Origin: Hyphomicrobiales bacterium
Lineage (GTDB): Bacteria > Pseudomonadota > Alphaproteobacteria > Rhizobiales > Xanthobacteraceae
Length of the DNA: 64,000 nt
Assembly: GCA_016713235.1 (NCBI GenBank)
Contig: JADJPN010000001.1
Location: forward strand, 558,001-622,000
Direction: 5' to 3'
In this document: in pieces, positions 17,997 to 26,903 of the stretch
How the letters are laid out: each line of letters starts with the position of its first letter
How positions within the stretch are numbered: the first letter of the stretch is position 1
Translations under genes and position numbers: made by a program
Notes under the pieces: model-generated
What the model was told of the DNA's origin: nothing
The model's database searches: none
The model's input: only the letters and a program-made list of their open reading frames with translations

Positions 17997-18092
17997 ATAA
18001 CATATATTATTTGTATATATATACTATTGACAGATAATCTACGTATGAACCAGTGTATCCCATGAAATTCACGGAATTCTCAGGGGTATAAG
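17997..18092. promoter_or_regulatory. AT-rich divergent promoter region between glnD and the ABC-importer genes
   Basis: In a GC-rich window this stretch is strikingly AT-rich, with alternating TATATA runs at 18013-18024. For the rightward gene a plausible promoter is TTGTAT (18011-18016) with GATAAT (18033-18038), 16 bp apart. A second -35-like TTGACA occurs at 18027-18032. The leftward glnD promoter would also have to lie here. The assignments are by eye only. Confidence 0.4.
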
Positions 18093-19064
18093 ATGAGCTT
18101 CTCTTCCATCGGCCGCATCGCACTCGCCGCTGCAGCCGCAATCACTTTCACCACCGCCGCCAAGGCACAGGTGAATGAAATCCGCATCGACTGGGCGACC
18201 TACAACCCGGTGTCGATCGTGCTCAAGCAGCAAGGCCTGCTCGAAAAAGAATTCGAGAAGGACGGCATCAAGATCCGCTGGGTGCAGTCGGCCGGCTCGA
18301 ACAAGGCGCTCGAATTCCTGAATGCCGGTTCGATCGATTTCGGTTCGACCGCCGGTTCGGCAGCGCTGGTCGCGAAGATCAACGGAAATCCGATCAAGTC
18401 GATCTATGTGTACTCGCGCCCGGAATGGACCGCGCTCGTTACCGGACCGAAGTCGGATATCAAGACGGTCGCTGACCTGAAGGGCAAAGCGGTTGCCGTC
18501 ACGCGCGGCACCGATCCGCACATCTTCCTTGTGCGCGCACTCGCGGAAGCCGGTCTCACCGACAAGGATGTGCGCTTCGTGCTTCTGCAACACGCTGACG
18601 GCCGCCTCGCGCTCTCGCGCGGCGACGTGCAGGCATGGGCCGGCCTAGATCCGATGATGGCGTCCGCCGAACTCGATGAAGGCGCAAAACTCTTTTACCG
18701 AAAACCTGAAGCGAACACCTGGGGCATTCTCAATGTCCGTGAGGAATTTGCCAAGGGCATCCGCAACTCGTGCAGCGCGTGCTGAAGGTTTACGAACAGG
18801 GCCGCCGCTGGGCGCTCGCCAATCCGGATCAGCTCACCAAGGCTCTTGGCGGAAGCCGCGAAGATTCCCGAGAACGTCGCCGCGAAGCAGCTGAAAGAGC
18901 GCACCGAGCTTACGCACAGCGCGATCGGCAAGCCGCAGCGCGAATCGATCCTCGCCGCGGGCATCGCCTTGCAAAAGGCGGGCGTCGTCGATGCCAAGGT
19001 CAATGTCGAGCAGGTCGTGAACGATCTCATCGACGAGCGCTTCAACGCGACGCTGTCGAACTAA
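18093..19064 (+). CDS. ABC transporter substrate-binding protein, aliphatic sulfonate/taurine type (two frame breaks)
   Basis: This is a periplasmic binding protein of about 324 residues. The signal peptide MSFSSIGRIALAAAAAITF ends near AKA. The SsuA/TauA-like fold is shown by DWATYNPVSIVLKQQGLLEKE, AGSNKALEFLNAGSIDFG and GKAVAVTRGTDPHIFL. The reading breaks near 18758 (one base lost) and 18845 (one base gained). The missing piece HPQLVQRVLKVYEQGRRWAL lies in the second frame, and the end EAAKIPENVAAKQLKERTEL returns to the first. It heads an operon with permease and ATPase genes. The ligand could be an alkanesulfonate or a related small organic compound. No monooxygenase (SsuD or TauD) is nearby. 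Confidence 0.82.
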
Positions 19065-19091
19065 TCGGAATCGAGTGCTATCGTGAGCGTC

Positions 19092-19931
19092 ATGGACGCT
19101 ATGCAACAACGAGACGCCGCCATCGAGGCGGCGTCTCCCGTTATCTCGCCGGCGAAAAAATCGCGCTTCGGCGCGAAACTCGCGCTCGGCCTCTTGCTTC
19201 CGGTGGCGCTGGCGGCGAGTTGGGAAATCGCGGTGGCTTACGGCTTCGCGCAAGGGCGACTGATGCCGCCGCCGAGCCGCCTGTTCAAAACGCTTTACGA
19301 TCTTGCGATCACCGGCGAACTCCTGCGGCATATCGGCGCCACGCTTGCGCGCGTCGCCGCCGGTTTCGCGCTCGGCACGATTGCCGGAACGATCGTAGGC
19401 GCGATCGCGGGCTCCTCGCGTCTGGCCAAAGACGTCGTCGACCCCACGCTGCAAGGCCTTCGTTCGGTGCCTTCGATTGCCTGGGTGCCGCTGTTTATTC
19501 TCTGGCTCGGAATTTTCGAAGAATCGAAGATCGCACTGATCGCGGTCGGCTGCTTCTTCCCGGTTTATCTCGGCGTCTTCGGCGCGATCTCTTCGGTTGA
19601 CCGCAAGACCGTCGAGGTGGGGCGGATGTTCCGCCTTTCCCAATTTCAACTGGCGCGGCGGATTCTGCTTCCCGCGATCCTGCCCGCCTATGTCCTTGCG
19701 CTTCGTCAGGGCCTCGGCTTGGGCTGGATGTTCGTTGTCGCCGCCGAATTCATGGGCGCCTCCGAAGGCCTGGGCTATCTGCTCGTCGACGGCCAGCAAC
19801 TCGGCAAGCCGGACCAAATTCTCGCGGCGATCCTCACTTTCGCAATCTTAGGCAAAATCACCGACGGATTGCTCGCCGCTGCAAGCGCGCCTTTTCTTAC
19901 CTGGCAAGATGCCTTCGCCCCCAAAAACTAA
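19092..19931 (+). CDS. ABC transporter permease, SsuC/TauC type
   Basis: A 279-residue inner-membrane permease; a GTG nine bases upstream at 19083 is an alternative start. Six membrane helices can be traced from about residue 28 to 265. The binding-protein-dependent transport motif is in the cytoplasmic loop near VEVGRMFRLSQFQLARRILLP, the EAA-like loop that docks the ATPase. SIAWVPLFILWLGIFEESK is typical of the nitrate/sulfonate/taurine group. The gene is 27 bp downstream of the binding protein and 17 bp upstream of the ATPase. Confidence 0.9.
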   Translation: MDAMQQRDAAIEAASPVISPAKKSRFGAKLALGLLLPVALAASWEIAVAYGFAQGRLMPPPSRLFKTLYDLAITGELLRHIGATLARVAAGFALGTIAGTIVGAIAGSSRLAKDVVDPTLQGLRSVPSIAWVPLFILWLGIFEESKIALIAVGCFFPVYLGVFGAISSVDRKTVEVGRMFRLSQFQLARRILLPAILPAYVLALRQGLGLGWMFVVAAEFMGASEGLGYLLVDGQQLGKPDQILAAILTFAILGKITDGLLAAASAPFLTWQDAFAPKN

Positions 19932-19948
19932 ATCGGCAAGAACGCGAC

Positions 19949-20722
19949 ATGCTCAACATTCAATCGGTCGATAAAGTTTATCCGAACGGCGTGCGCGCGC
20001 TCGACCGCGTGAAGTTCGAAATCCAGCAAGGCGAGATCGTCGCGGTTGTCGGCGGGTCGGGTTGCGGCAAGAGCACGCTGTTGCGGCTCGCCGCCGGCCT
20101 CGATCAGGCCACGCGCGGCACCATCGAGCTCGATGGCGAAACGATCTCGGCGCCGCACGAATGCGTCGGCATGATTTTTCAGGAGCCGCGCCTGCTGCCG
20201 TGGTTGACCGTCGCCGGCAATGTCGGGTTTGGCATTTCGCATTTGCCGCGCACCAAACGCGAAGCGATCGTCGGCGAAGTACTGCTGCGGGTTGGCCTTG
20301 GCGACTACGCCGAGCGCTGGCCGCGCGAACTGTCCGGCGGGCAGGCGCAGCGCGTCGCGATTGCGCGGGCACTCGCGCCGCGTCCGAAAGTGCTTCTGCT
20401 CGACGAGCCCTTCTCCGCGTTAGACGCGTTCACGCGCGCAAGCCTGCACGAGCACGTGCTCGATCTATGGCGCGCGTTCAAGCCGACGCTTGTGCTTGTC
20501 ACGCACGATGTGGAGGAAGCGGCTTATCTTGCCGACCGAGTTATCGTGATGCGCCCGCAACCGGGGCGCATCTCTTCGATGTTCGATCTCGATCTGCGCC
20601 GCCCGCGCGACCGCTACGGCCCGGACCTCGAAGCCGCAAAGCGGCGGATCCTGAACGCGCTGGATCAGTCGTTACGCGCCCGCACCGCCGGCGACGAACT
20701 GGTGCCGGCTGCCGCGATCTGA
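19949..20722 (+). CDS. ABC transporter ATP-binding protein, SsuB/TauB type
   Basis: A 257-residue ATPase that powers the importer encoded just upstream. It has Walker A GGSGCGKST, Q-loop MIFQEPRLLPW, signature LSGGQ, Walker B VLLLDEPF, D-loop SALD and switch His in LVTHDVEEAAYLADR. The sequence MIFQEPRLLPWLTVAGNVGFG is typical of the nitrate/sulfonate/taurine subfamily. The start at 19949 follows AAGAACGCGAC. It is the last transport gene of the operon. An OsmC gene follows after 31 bp. Confidence 0.93.
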   Translation: MLNIQSVDKVYPNGVRALDRVKFEIQQGEIVAVVGGSGCGKSTLLRLAAGLDQATRGTIELDGETISAPHECVGMIFQEPRLLPWLTVAGNVGFGISHLPRTKREAIVGEVLLRVGLGDYAERWPRELSGGQAQRVAIARALAPRPKVLLLDEPFSALDAFTRASLHEHVLDLWRAFKPTLVLVTHDVEEAAYLADRVIVMRPQPGRISSMFDLDLRRPRDRYGPDLEAAKRRILNALDQSLRARTAGDELVPAAAI

Positions 20723-20753
20723 CATAACCGCCGGGATTTTCGGGAGACGAAGA

Positions 20754-21260
20754 ATGGATGCATCGGAACTTCGTGCGCTACAGGCGCCGATCAAGGACAA
20801 GTACAAATCCGAGCCGGATGCCGCGGTCATCACGCTCAAGGCAAACGGTTCGCTCGACGAAGGTATCGCCTGCAAGGTCGAAACCGGCCGCGCGATCGAA
20901 CTTGCCGGTCTGCATCCGGCAAGCGGCGGCTCGGGCCGCGAGCTTTGCTCCGGCGACATGCTGCTCGAAGCGCTGGTCGCTTGCGCCGGCGTCACGCTCA
21001 AGGCGGTCGCGACCGCGATCGAAATTCCGCTCAAATCCGGCAAAGTTTCCGCCGAAGGCGATCTCGATTTCCGCGGCACGCTCGGCGTCGACAAGGATGC
21101 CCCGGTCGGCTTCCGCGAAATCCGTCTGCGTTTCGATGTCGAGACCGACGCGCCGCAGGATAAGCTCGACCAGCTTTTGAAACTTACCGAGCGCTATTGC
21201 GTGGTCTACCAGACCATCAAGGCCGGGCCGAAAGTCGACGTGTCGCTGCGTAGCGTATAG
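20754..21260 (+). CDS. OsmC family peroxide/thiol-redox protein
   Basis: A 168-residue OsmC/Ohr-fold protein. The two Cys motifs of the family are present: the peroxidatic Cys in GRELCSGDMLLEALVACAGV and the resolving Cys in LTERYCVVYQT. The start at 20754 has a ribosome site GGGAGACGAAGA. OsmC proteins reduce organic hydroperoxides, or act on other small thiol-reactive compounds, as dimers. Its position directly after an organosulfur-type importer suggests a role in handling a sulfur compound or the peroxide stress tied to it; this is inference. A terminator follows it, so it probably ends the operon. Confidence 0.85.
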   Translation: MDASELRALQAPIKDKYKSEPDAAVITLKANGSLDEGIACKVETGRAIELAGLHPASGGSGRELCSGDMLLEALVACAGVTLKAVATAIEIPLKSGKVSAEGDLDFRGTLGVDKDAPVGFREIRLRFDVETDAPQDKLDQLLKLTERYCVVYQTIKAGPKVDVSLRSV

Positions 21261-21294
21261 CCTGCGCGCGCCGCTTCAAAAGAGCCTGCGAATG

Positions 21295-21327
21295 TAGGCG
21301 GCGGCAACGCCGCCTATTTCTTTTTTT
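21295..21327 (+). terminator. Rho-independent terminator of the ABC-osmC operon
   Basis: A perfect nine-pair stem TAGGCGGCG/CGCCGCCTA with loop GCAA (21295-21316) is followed by TTTCTTTTTTT. It lies 34 bp after the osmC stop. Confidence 0.9.
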
Positions 21328-21345
21328 AGTGTTTCCCGAAACTCG

Positions 21346-22134
21346 ATGTCTCCCGAAGTTTTTTACTGGCTGACGATTGCGCTGAAGATGGCAATCGCCG
21401 CCTCGGTCGTAATCGCTGCGACCGTGGCGGCGGAGCGCGCGGGGCCTTTGATCGGCGCGCTGGTCGCAACGCTTCCCGTCTCGGCAGGGCCGTCCTACTT
21501 TTTTCTAGCGTTCGAGCAGGATGCCGCATTCTTCTCGCAAAGTGCGCTTGGCAGCCTGCTCCTGAACGCCGCCACCGCGATTTACGCGACGACGTATGTG
21601 CTCTTGTCGCAGCGGCATCCGTTCATGGTCTGCGTCCCGGCGGCGATGATCGCATGGATCGGCTCACTATTTCTGTTCTCACATTTCTTCCGCAGCGGCG
21701 CTGCCGCGGCCATCCTCAACATCGTTGTCTTCGCGGCATGCTTTGTCCTGGTGCGGCGTTATCGCGACGTGCGCATGCCGAAGATCCAGTTGCGCTGGTA
21801 TGACTTCGCGTTCCGCGCGGGGCTCGTTGGCTCGCTGGTCGGCGTTATCCTCGTCCTGCATTCGATGATGGGTCCGCTCGCGACCGGAGCGCTTGCGGCA
21901 TTTCCAATCGTGTTCACAAGCATGATGCTGATCCTGCATCAGCGCTATGGCGGCCCCGCTTGCGCGGCCGTGATGGCAAACGGCATTACCGGCCTCGTCG
22001 GCTTCGGTATCGCCGCTTACGTGCTGCACGCATCCGTGATTTCGCTCGGCGTGCCGGCGGCACTGACGCTCGCGCTTTGCATCACGGTTGCATGGAATCT
22101 CGGTGTATTCGCGCTACGCCGCGTAAAACGCTAG
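21346..22134 (+). CDS. Polytopic inner-membrane protein of unknown function
   Basis: A 262-residue, very hydrophobic protein with about eight membrane helices, for example VFYWLTIALKMAIAASVVIA, ILNIVVFAACFVLV and SLGVPAALTLALCITVAW. A conserved-looking first half (ERAGPLIGALVATLPVSAGPSYFF) suggests a transporter-like repeat, but I recognise no named family. It overlaps the convergent mutS 3' end by four bases. It lies immediately after a strong terminator, so it needs its own promoter or read-through. No ribosome site is obvious before the ATG. Confidence 0.7.
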   Translation: MSPEVFYWLTIALKMAIAASVVIAATVAAERAGPLIGALVATLPVSAGPSYFFLAFEQDAAFFSQSALGSLLLNAATAIYATTYVLLSQRHPFMVCVPAAMIAWIGSLFLFSHFFRSGAAAAILNIVVFAACFVLVRRYRDVRMPKIQLRWYDFAFRAGLVGSLVGVILVLHSMMGPLATGALAAFPIVFTSMMLILHQRYGGPACAAVMANGITGLVGFGIAAYVLHASVISLGVPAALTLALCITVAWNLGVFALRRVKR

Positions 22135-24852
22135 CGGTCGCGCAGAATGTTCTTCAGCTTGTAGAGCGCTTCCATCGCCTCTTTCGGCGACATCTCGTCG
22201 GGATGCATGGCGTCCAGCGCCTTGCCGAGCAGGTCGGGCTTGCTTCGCATCTCCGGACGCGCGCGGCGGAGCCTTGACGTTCTGAAATAGCGGCAGATCG
22301 TCGAAGCCTTGCAGCGGCTTCGAGCGGGATTCGGACTCCAGTTCCGCAAGCACGACCCGCGCGCGTTCGATCACGCTGTGCGGAAGACCTGCCAGCTTCG
22401 CGACCTGAATGCCGTAAGAACGGTCCGCCGTGCCGCGCACGACTTCATGCAGGAAGATGACTTCGTGCTCCCACTCTTTCACGCGCACGGTGGCGTTCAC
22501 CTGGCGTGGCAGACGCGCGGCAAGCGCGGTCAATTCATGGAAGTGCGTTGCAAAAAGGCCGCGACACTTATTCACTTCGTGCAGGTGTTCGAGCGTCGCC
22601 CAGGCAATCGACAGCCCGTCGAAGGTCGCAGTGCCGCGGCCGATCTCGTCGAGAATCACAAGCGAGCGCTCGGTCGCCTGATGCAGGATCGCCGCCGTCT
22701 CCACCATCTCGACCATGAAGGTCGAGCGGCCGCGCGCAAGATCGTCGGAGGCGCCGACGCGCGAGAACAATCGATCCACGATTCCGATTTTCGCCGCCTT
22801 CGCCGGGACGAAAGAACCCGCTTGCGCGAGGATTGCGAGAATCGCGTTCTGGCGCAGAAACGTCGACTTGCCTGCCATGTTCGGGCCGGTCACCAGCCAG
22901 ATCGCACCCGCACTTGTCTTCTCTGGAGGCGACAACGAGCAATCGTTCGGCACGAACGGCCCGCCGTCATGCAGGATCGCGGATTCCACCACCGGATGCC
23001 GCCCGCCTTCGATCTCGAAGCGGAGCGAATCGTCGATCTCAGGCCGCACCCAGGTCGATTCCGCCGCGCGTTCGGCGAGCGCCGTTGCCGTGTCGATTTC
23101 AGCGAGCGCGTTCGCGACCATCTCGAGGAGCGTGGCCGATTGCATCACGCGCGAAGCGAGTTCGGCAAAAATCCCGAGCTCGATCTGAATCGCGCGCTCG
23201 CCCGCCGACGAGATTTTCGATTCGAGCTCGCCCAGCTCGGTGGTCGAGAACCGCATCGCGCCCGCCATCGACTGGCGATGGATGAAACGCTCGCGCGCCT
23301 TGGAGTTCAGGATTTTCTCGCCGTGCTGGCTCGGCACTTCGATGAAGAAGCCGAGCACGTTGTTGTATTTCACCTTCAGCGATTTGACCTGGGTTTCGTC
23401 GGCATAGCTCTGCTGCAGACCGGCGATGATTCCGCGCGCCTCGTCGCGAAGTTTGCGCGCGGCATCGAGGTCTTTCGAAGCCTTCGCGCACGAACCCGCC
23501 GTCGCGCTTGGAAAGCGGCAACTCTTCGGCAAGCGCGCTCGCGATGGTGTCGCGCAATCCGCGATCCGGCGCGCCCATGGTTTGCGCTGCGAGCGCGATT
23601 TCGTCCGGGACGCCGTCGGAATTTTTGAGGACCGTCGAAAGTGCGAAAGCGGCGCCCAGCGCCTGACCAATCGCGGCGAGATCGCGCGGGCCGCCACGCT
23701 CGAGTGCGATCCGCGACAGCGAGCGCGAGAGGTCCGGCGCACTCGACAGCGCCTTTCTGATTTCCGCGCGCAGCGCCCAGTGCTCGAAGAAATAGCCGAC
23801 GCCATCGAGACGCCTGCCGATTTCCTGCGCGCCGCGCAGCGGGCTCGCAAGACGGCGTGCAAGCATGCGCGCACCGGCGGCGGTCACGGTCCTGTCGACC
23901 ACCGAAAGAAGGCTGCCACGCGTGTCGCCGGACATGGTGCGCAGCAATTCGAGATTGTTGCGGGTCGCGGCATCGATCTGCATGACGCCCGCTTGCATGC
24001 TCGCGCGCAGGCGGAGAGAGCGCGGGACGTGATCCCAACTGCGTGCGCTCGATATAGGTCGCCGCCGCTGCGGCAGCCGACAGCTCAAGCCGCGTGAAGG
24101 CGCCAAACGAATCGGACGTCGCAACATTGAAGAAGCCGGCGAGCCGCCGCTCGGCAGTCGCGCTTTCGAACAATTCCTTTGGCATCGGCGTCACGTTCGA
24201 AAGCGAACGCCAGTAAGCTCTTCAGTTCCGGATCGTCATAAAGCGTATCGGAGAGCAAAATTTCTCCCGGCTCGATGCGTGCGATCTCCGCGGAAAGCCG
24301 CACTTCGTCGCTCTCGGCGACGCGAAACTCGCCGGTCGAAATATCGAGCCAGGCAAGGCCAAAGCTGGTTTCTTCTTCCGAAGATTTCACACGCGATATC
24401 GCAAGCAGCCAGTTGTTGCGCCGCGCGTCGAGCAGCGTGTCTTCCGTGAGCGTGCCGGGCGTGACCAGCCGCACGACGGCGCGTCTCACCACCGATTTAG
24501 GTCCGCGTTTTTTCGCTTCCGCCGGATCCTCGGTCTGCTCGCAGACCGCGACCCGGAATCCTTTTGCGATCAGGCGATGCAGATATTCTTCCGAGCGCTC
24601 GACCGGCACGCCGCACATCGGGATATCGTGACCCTGATGCTTGCCGCGTTTGGTGAGGACGATGCCGAGTGCGCGCGAAGCTTTCTCCGCGTCGTCGAAG
24701 AACAATTCGTAGAAGTCGCCCATCCGGTAAAACAGCAGACAATCCGGATTGGCGGCCTTGATCTCGATGAACTGCTCCATCATCGGCGTGACGCGCTGGT
24801 TCGCGTCGGGCGCCGGTTCGATTTCGGGGAGCGATGGAGCCGCGTCTTGCAT
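22131..24852 (-). CDS. mutS: DNA mismatch repair protein MutS (four frame breaks)
   Basis: MutS recognises mismatches and recruits MutL. The mismatch-probing Phe-x-Glu lies in MGDFYELFF near residue 50. The lever and clamp follow, and the ATPase has Walker A GPNMAGKST, STFMVEMVE, Walker B ILDEIGRGT and ATHFHELT. The C-terminus ends in a short dimerisation region. Frame breaks occur near 24215 (extra base), 23993 (extra base), 23477 (lost base) and 22262. Across each of them the family sequence continues, giving about 905 residues. A GTG at 24861 is an alternative to the ATG at 24852. The 3' end overlaps the convergent membrane-protein gene by four bases. Confidence 0.9.
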
Positions 24853-24903
24853 GGGCGGCACAGTAGCAGAGCTGGAAAAGCGCTTGCGAGCGTTCGCGTG
24901 CGG

Positions 24904-25479
24904 TTATCCCTGCTCTTCAATGCGTTGATATAGCTCTCGTTTCGCCGCCCGAAGCGTGGCGTCGGAGCTCGCGCCGTCGGCAAGCCGCGCACTGATCAAT
25001 GCGCCCACCATGGTTGCGACAAAAGCGCTCGCGCGCTCTTTCGCGCCCTCGCCTTTCATATACCGCGCGACGAGTGCAATCAGACGCTCCCGGCCGGCCT
25101 GCAACGCCTCGCGCGCGGGACTGATCCGATTGCCTACTTCGCCGCCCAGCGCCGCAACCACGCAACCGCTGCCCGGATCGTCGCGGTGTCTGCGCGAAAG
25201 ATAGCGCGCAACAATCGCCTTCAGTTCTTCGCCCGCGGGCGCAGCTTCCGCGGCTGCGCGCAATCCGCCGCCGGGTTCGGCGAAAGAATAACGGCATGCC
25301 TCTGCGATCAGCGCATCCCTGGATTCGAAATGCTTGTAGAAGCCGCCGTGCGTCATCCCGGCCGCTGCCATCAACTCGGCGACGCCAACCGCCGCGATGC
25401 CACGCTCGCGAAACAGCTTCGCGGCGACGGCGACTATCTTTTCGCGATTTTCGGCGGCGGCTTCTCTCGAGTTTCGCAA
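24904..25479 (-). CDS. TetR family transcriptional repressor
   Basis: A 191-residue regulator. The helix-turn-helix at about residues 12-58 reads NREKIVAVAAKLFRERGIAA, VAELMAAAGMTHGGFYKHF and ESRDALIAEACRYSF, a standard TetR pattern. The C-terminal domain has SGCVVAALGGEVG, seen in the subgroup that controls multidrug or solvent efflux genes. The start is a TTG at 25479 with GAGG seven bases upstream; the nearby ATG is out of frame. It is divergent from an MFS efflux gene with a near-palindromic operator between them, so it probably represses that gene and itself. Confidence 0.87.
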   Translation of the reverse strand: MRNSREAAAENREKIVAVAAKLFRERGIAAVGVAELMAAAGMTHGGFYKHFESRDALIAEACRYSFAEPGGGLRAAAEAAPAGEELKAIVARYLSRRHRDDPGSGCVVAALGGEVGNRISPAREALQAGRERLIALVARYMKGEGAKERASAFVATMVGALISARLADGASSDATLRAAKRELYQRIEEQG

Positions 25480-25509
25480 GGTCCGGCCTCAGCCATGCAT
25501 TCCGTGAAT

Positions 25510-25527
25510 AGATGATGATTATCATCT
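25510..25527. promoter_or_regulatory. Probable TetR operator in the tetR/MFS intergenic region
   Basis: AGATGATGATTATCATCT matches its own reverse complement at 16 of 18 positions. It sits 30 bp upstream of the tetR start and 62 bp upstream of the MFS start. A -35-like TTGACA follows at 25533-25538. The position and size fit a TetR-family operator; the binding partner is inferred. Confidence 0.6.
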
Positions 25528-25589
25528 AATTATTGACAGGGCAAGGCGGCCATGGGATTGCGCAACGGCAAGCGGCAGGAACGCATCTC

Positions 25590-26801
25590 ATGAGCATGGA
25601 AGCGACAGTGGCGACAAAGCCGGCACGCCTCGAAGGCAAAACGCTGCTCTTCTTTCTCACGCTGCTCGCCGCGCTCGGGATGCTGGCGACCAACATGTAC
25701 CTCGCGTCCTTTCCTTCGCTCGGGAAAGATCTTTCGGCGACGTCCGCGCAGGTGAAGCTGACGCTCACTGTTTTTCTGCTCGGCTTCGCCGCCGGACAGC
25801 TCGTCATCGGGCCGCTCTCGGATAAGTTCGGCCGCCGTTTGCTATTGCTTTCAGGCCTTGTTCTGTACGCGCTAACGAGCGCATCGATCGCGATCGCCGT
25901 AAATATCGAATGGATGCTTGGGCTTCGCGTCGCGCAGGCGGTAGCCGCCTGCACCGGCACGGTACTCGCCCGCGCGGTCGCACGCGATCTCTTCCAGGGC
26001 GACGAACTCACGCGCTCGCTTGGCTTTGTAACCACGATGGTCGCAGCCGCACCCGGCTTCTCGCCGCTGATCGGCGGACTGATCGAAACTTTCTTCGGCT
26101 GGCGCGCAACGTTTGCGTTGCTCGCGGTGGTCGGCATTTTCGCCGCGCTCGTCGTTTGGCTTCGCGTGCCGGAGACACATCGGCAGCGCGCTTCCGCGCC
26201 AAGCATCGGACGGGCGTTCGCGAGTTATTTCACCCTACTCGTCAAGCGAGACTTCATCGTTCCGACGCTTGCGACCACCTGCGCCATGGCGGGACTGTTC
26301 GCATTCTTCGCATCTTCTCCCGGCATCTTCATCGAGCGTTTCGGCGTGTCGCCGGCGCTGTTCGGATTGATTCCTTGCGTGACCGTGTTCGCGGTTTTCG
26401 CGGGCGGCTTCAGCGCGCCGCGATTGGCGAAGAGGTGGCCGGGCTATCGCCCCATCATCCTCGGCCTCGTAATGATGTTGATCGGCTCGGGGGCCATGCT
26501 TGCGCTGTCTTATGCGGGCAATCCGGGAATGTTTCAGGTGCTCGGCGTCTTGCTTTTCTTCCTGTTCGGCATGGGTGTCGTGAACCCGCTCTCGACCGTA
26601 TTCGCGCTGCGCCCCTTCCCGGAAATGGCGGGTGCGGCCTCGGCGCTGATCGGCTTCTTCCAGATGGCAGGCGGCGCTATCGGCACGATGTTGCTGGGCC
26701 TCTTGCCCTATCCGATCTTGCCCGCGCTTCCGATGGTCATGGCCGGCGGGGCTGTCTTCGGCCTGCTCGGTGCGTCCTCTGGGCGGAAAACCGCGAAATG
26801 A
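25590..26801 (+). CDS. MFS multidrug efflux transporter, Bcr/CflA type
   Basis: A 403-residue inner-membrane drug/proton antiporter with 12 predicted helices. Motif A is GPLSDKFGRRLLLLSGL after helix 2. The Bcr/CflA hallmark NMYLASFPSLGKDL sits in helix 1, and helix 4 has RVAQAVAACTGTVLARAVARDLF. The start at 25590 has AGGAA nine bases upstream. Bcr/CflA members export bicyclomycin, chloramphenicol-type drugs or other small compounds. The divergent TetR gene probably regulates it. The substrate is not known here. Confidence 0.9.
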   Translation: MSMEATVATKPARLEGKTLLFFLTLLAALGMLATNMYLASFPSLGKDLSATSAQVKLTLTVFLLGFAAGQLVIGPLSDKFGRRLLLLSGLVLYALTSASIAIAVNIEWMLGLRVAQAVAACTGTVLARAVARDLFQGDELTRSLGFVTTMVAAAPGFSPLIGGLIETFFGWRATFALLAVVGIFAALVVWLRVPETHRQRASAPSIGRAFASYFTLLVKRDFIVPTLATTCAMAGLFAFFASSPGIFIERFGVSPALFGLIPCVTVFAVFAGGFSAPRLAKRWPGYRPIILGLVMMLIGSGAMLALSYAGNPGMFQVLGVLLFFLFGMGVVNPLSTVFALRPFPEMAGAASALIGFFQMAGGAIGTMLLGLLPYPILPALPMVMAGGAVFGLLGASSGRKTAK

Positions 26802-26835
26802 GCGGTTCTTAGCTTTTTTCTTCCGTACCAATGAC

Positions 26836-26864
26836 TTGAGCCCGTAGCAGTCGCGGCGTTATGG
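26836..26864 (+). promoter_or_regulatory. Candidate promoter of maeB with leader hairpin
   Basis: TTGAGC (26836-26841) and TTATGG (26859-26864) are separated by 17 bp, a plausible housekeeping promoter. Transcription would start near 26871, where a small hairpin CCCGGC/GCCGGG (26871-26887) precedes the ribosome site AAGGAG. Confidence 0.45.
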
Positions 26865-26903
26865 TCCCGCCCCGGCGCGAAGCCGGGCCCCAAGGAGTAA
26901 CGT

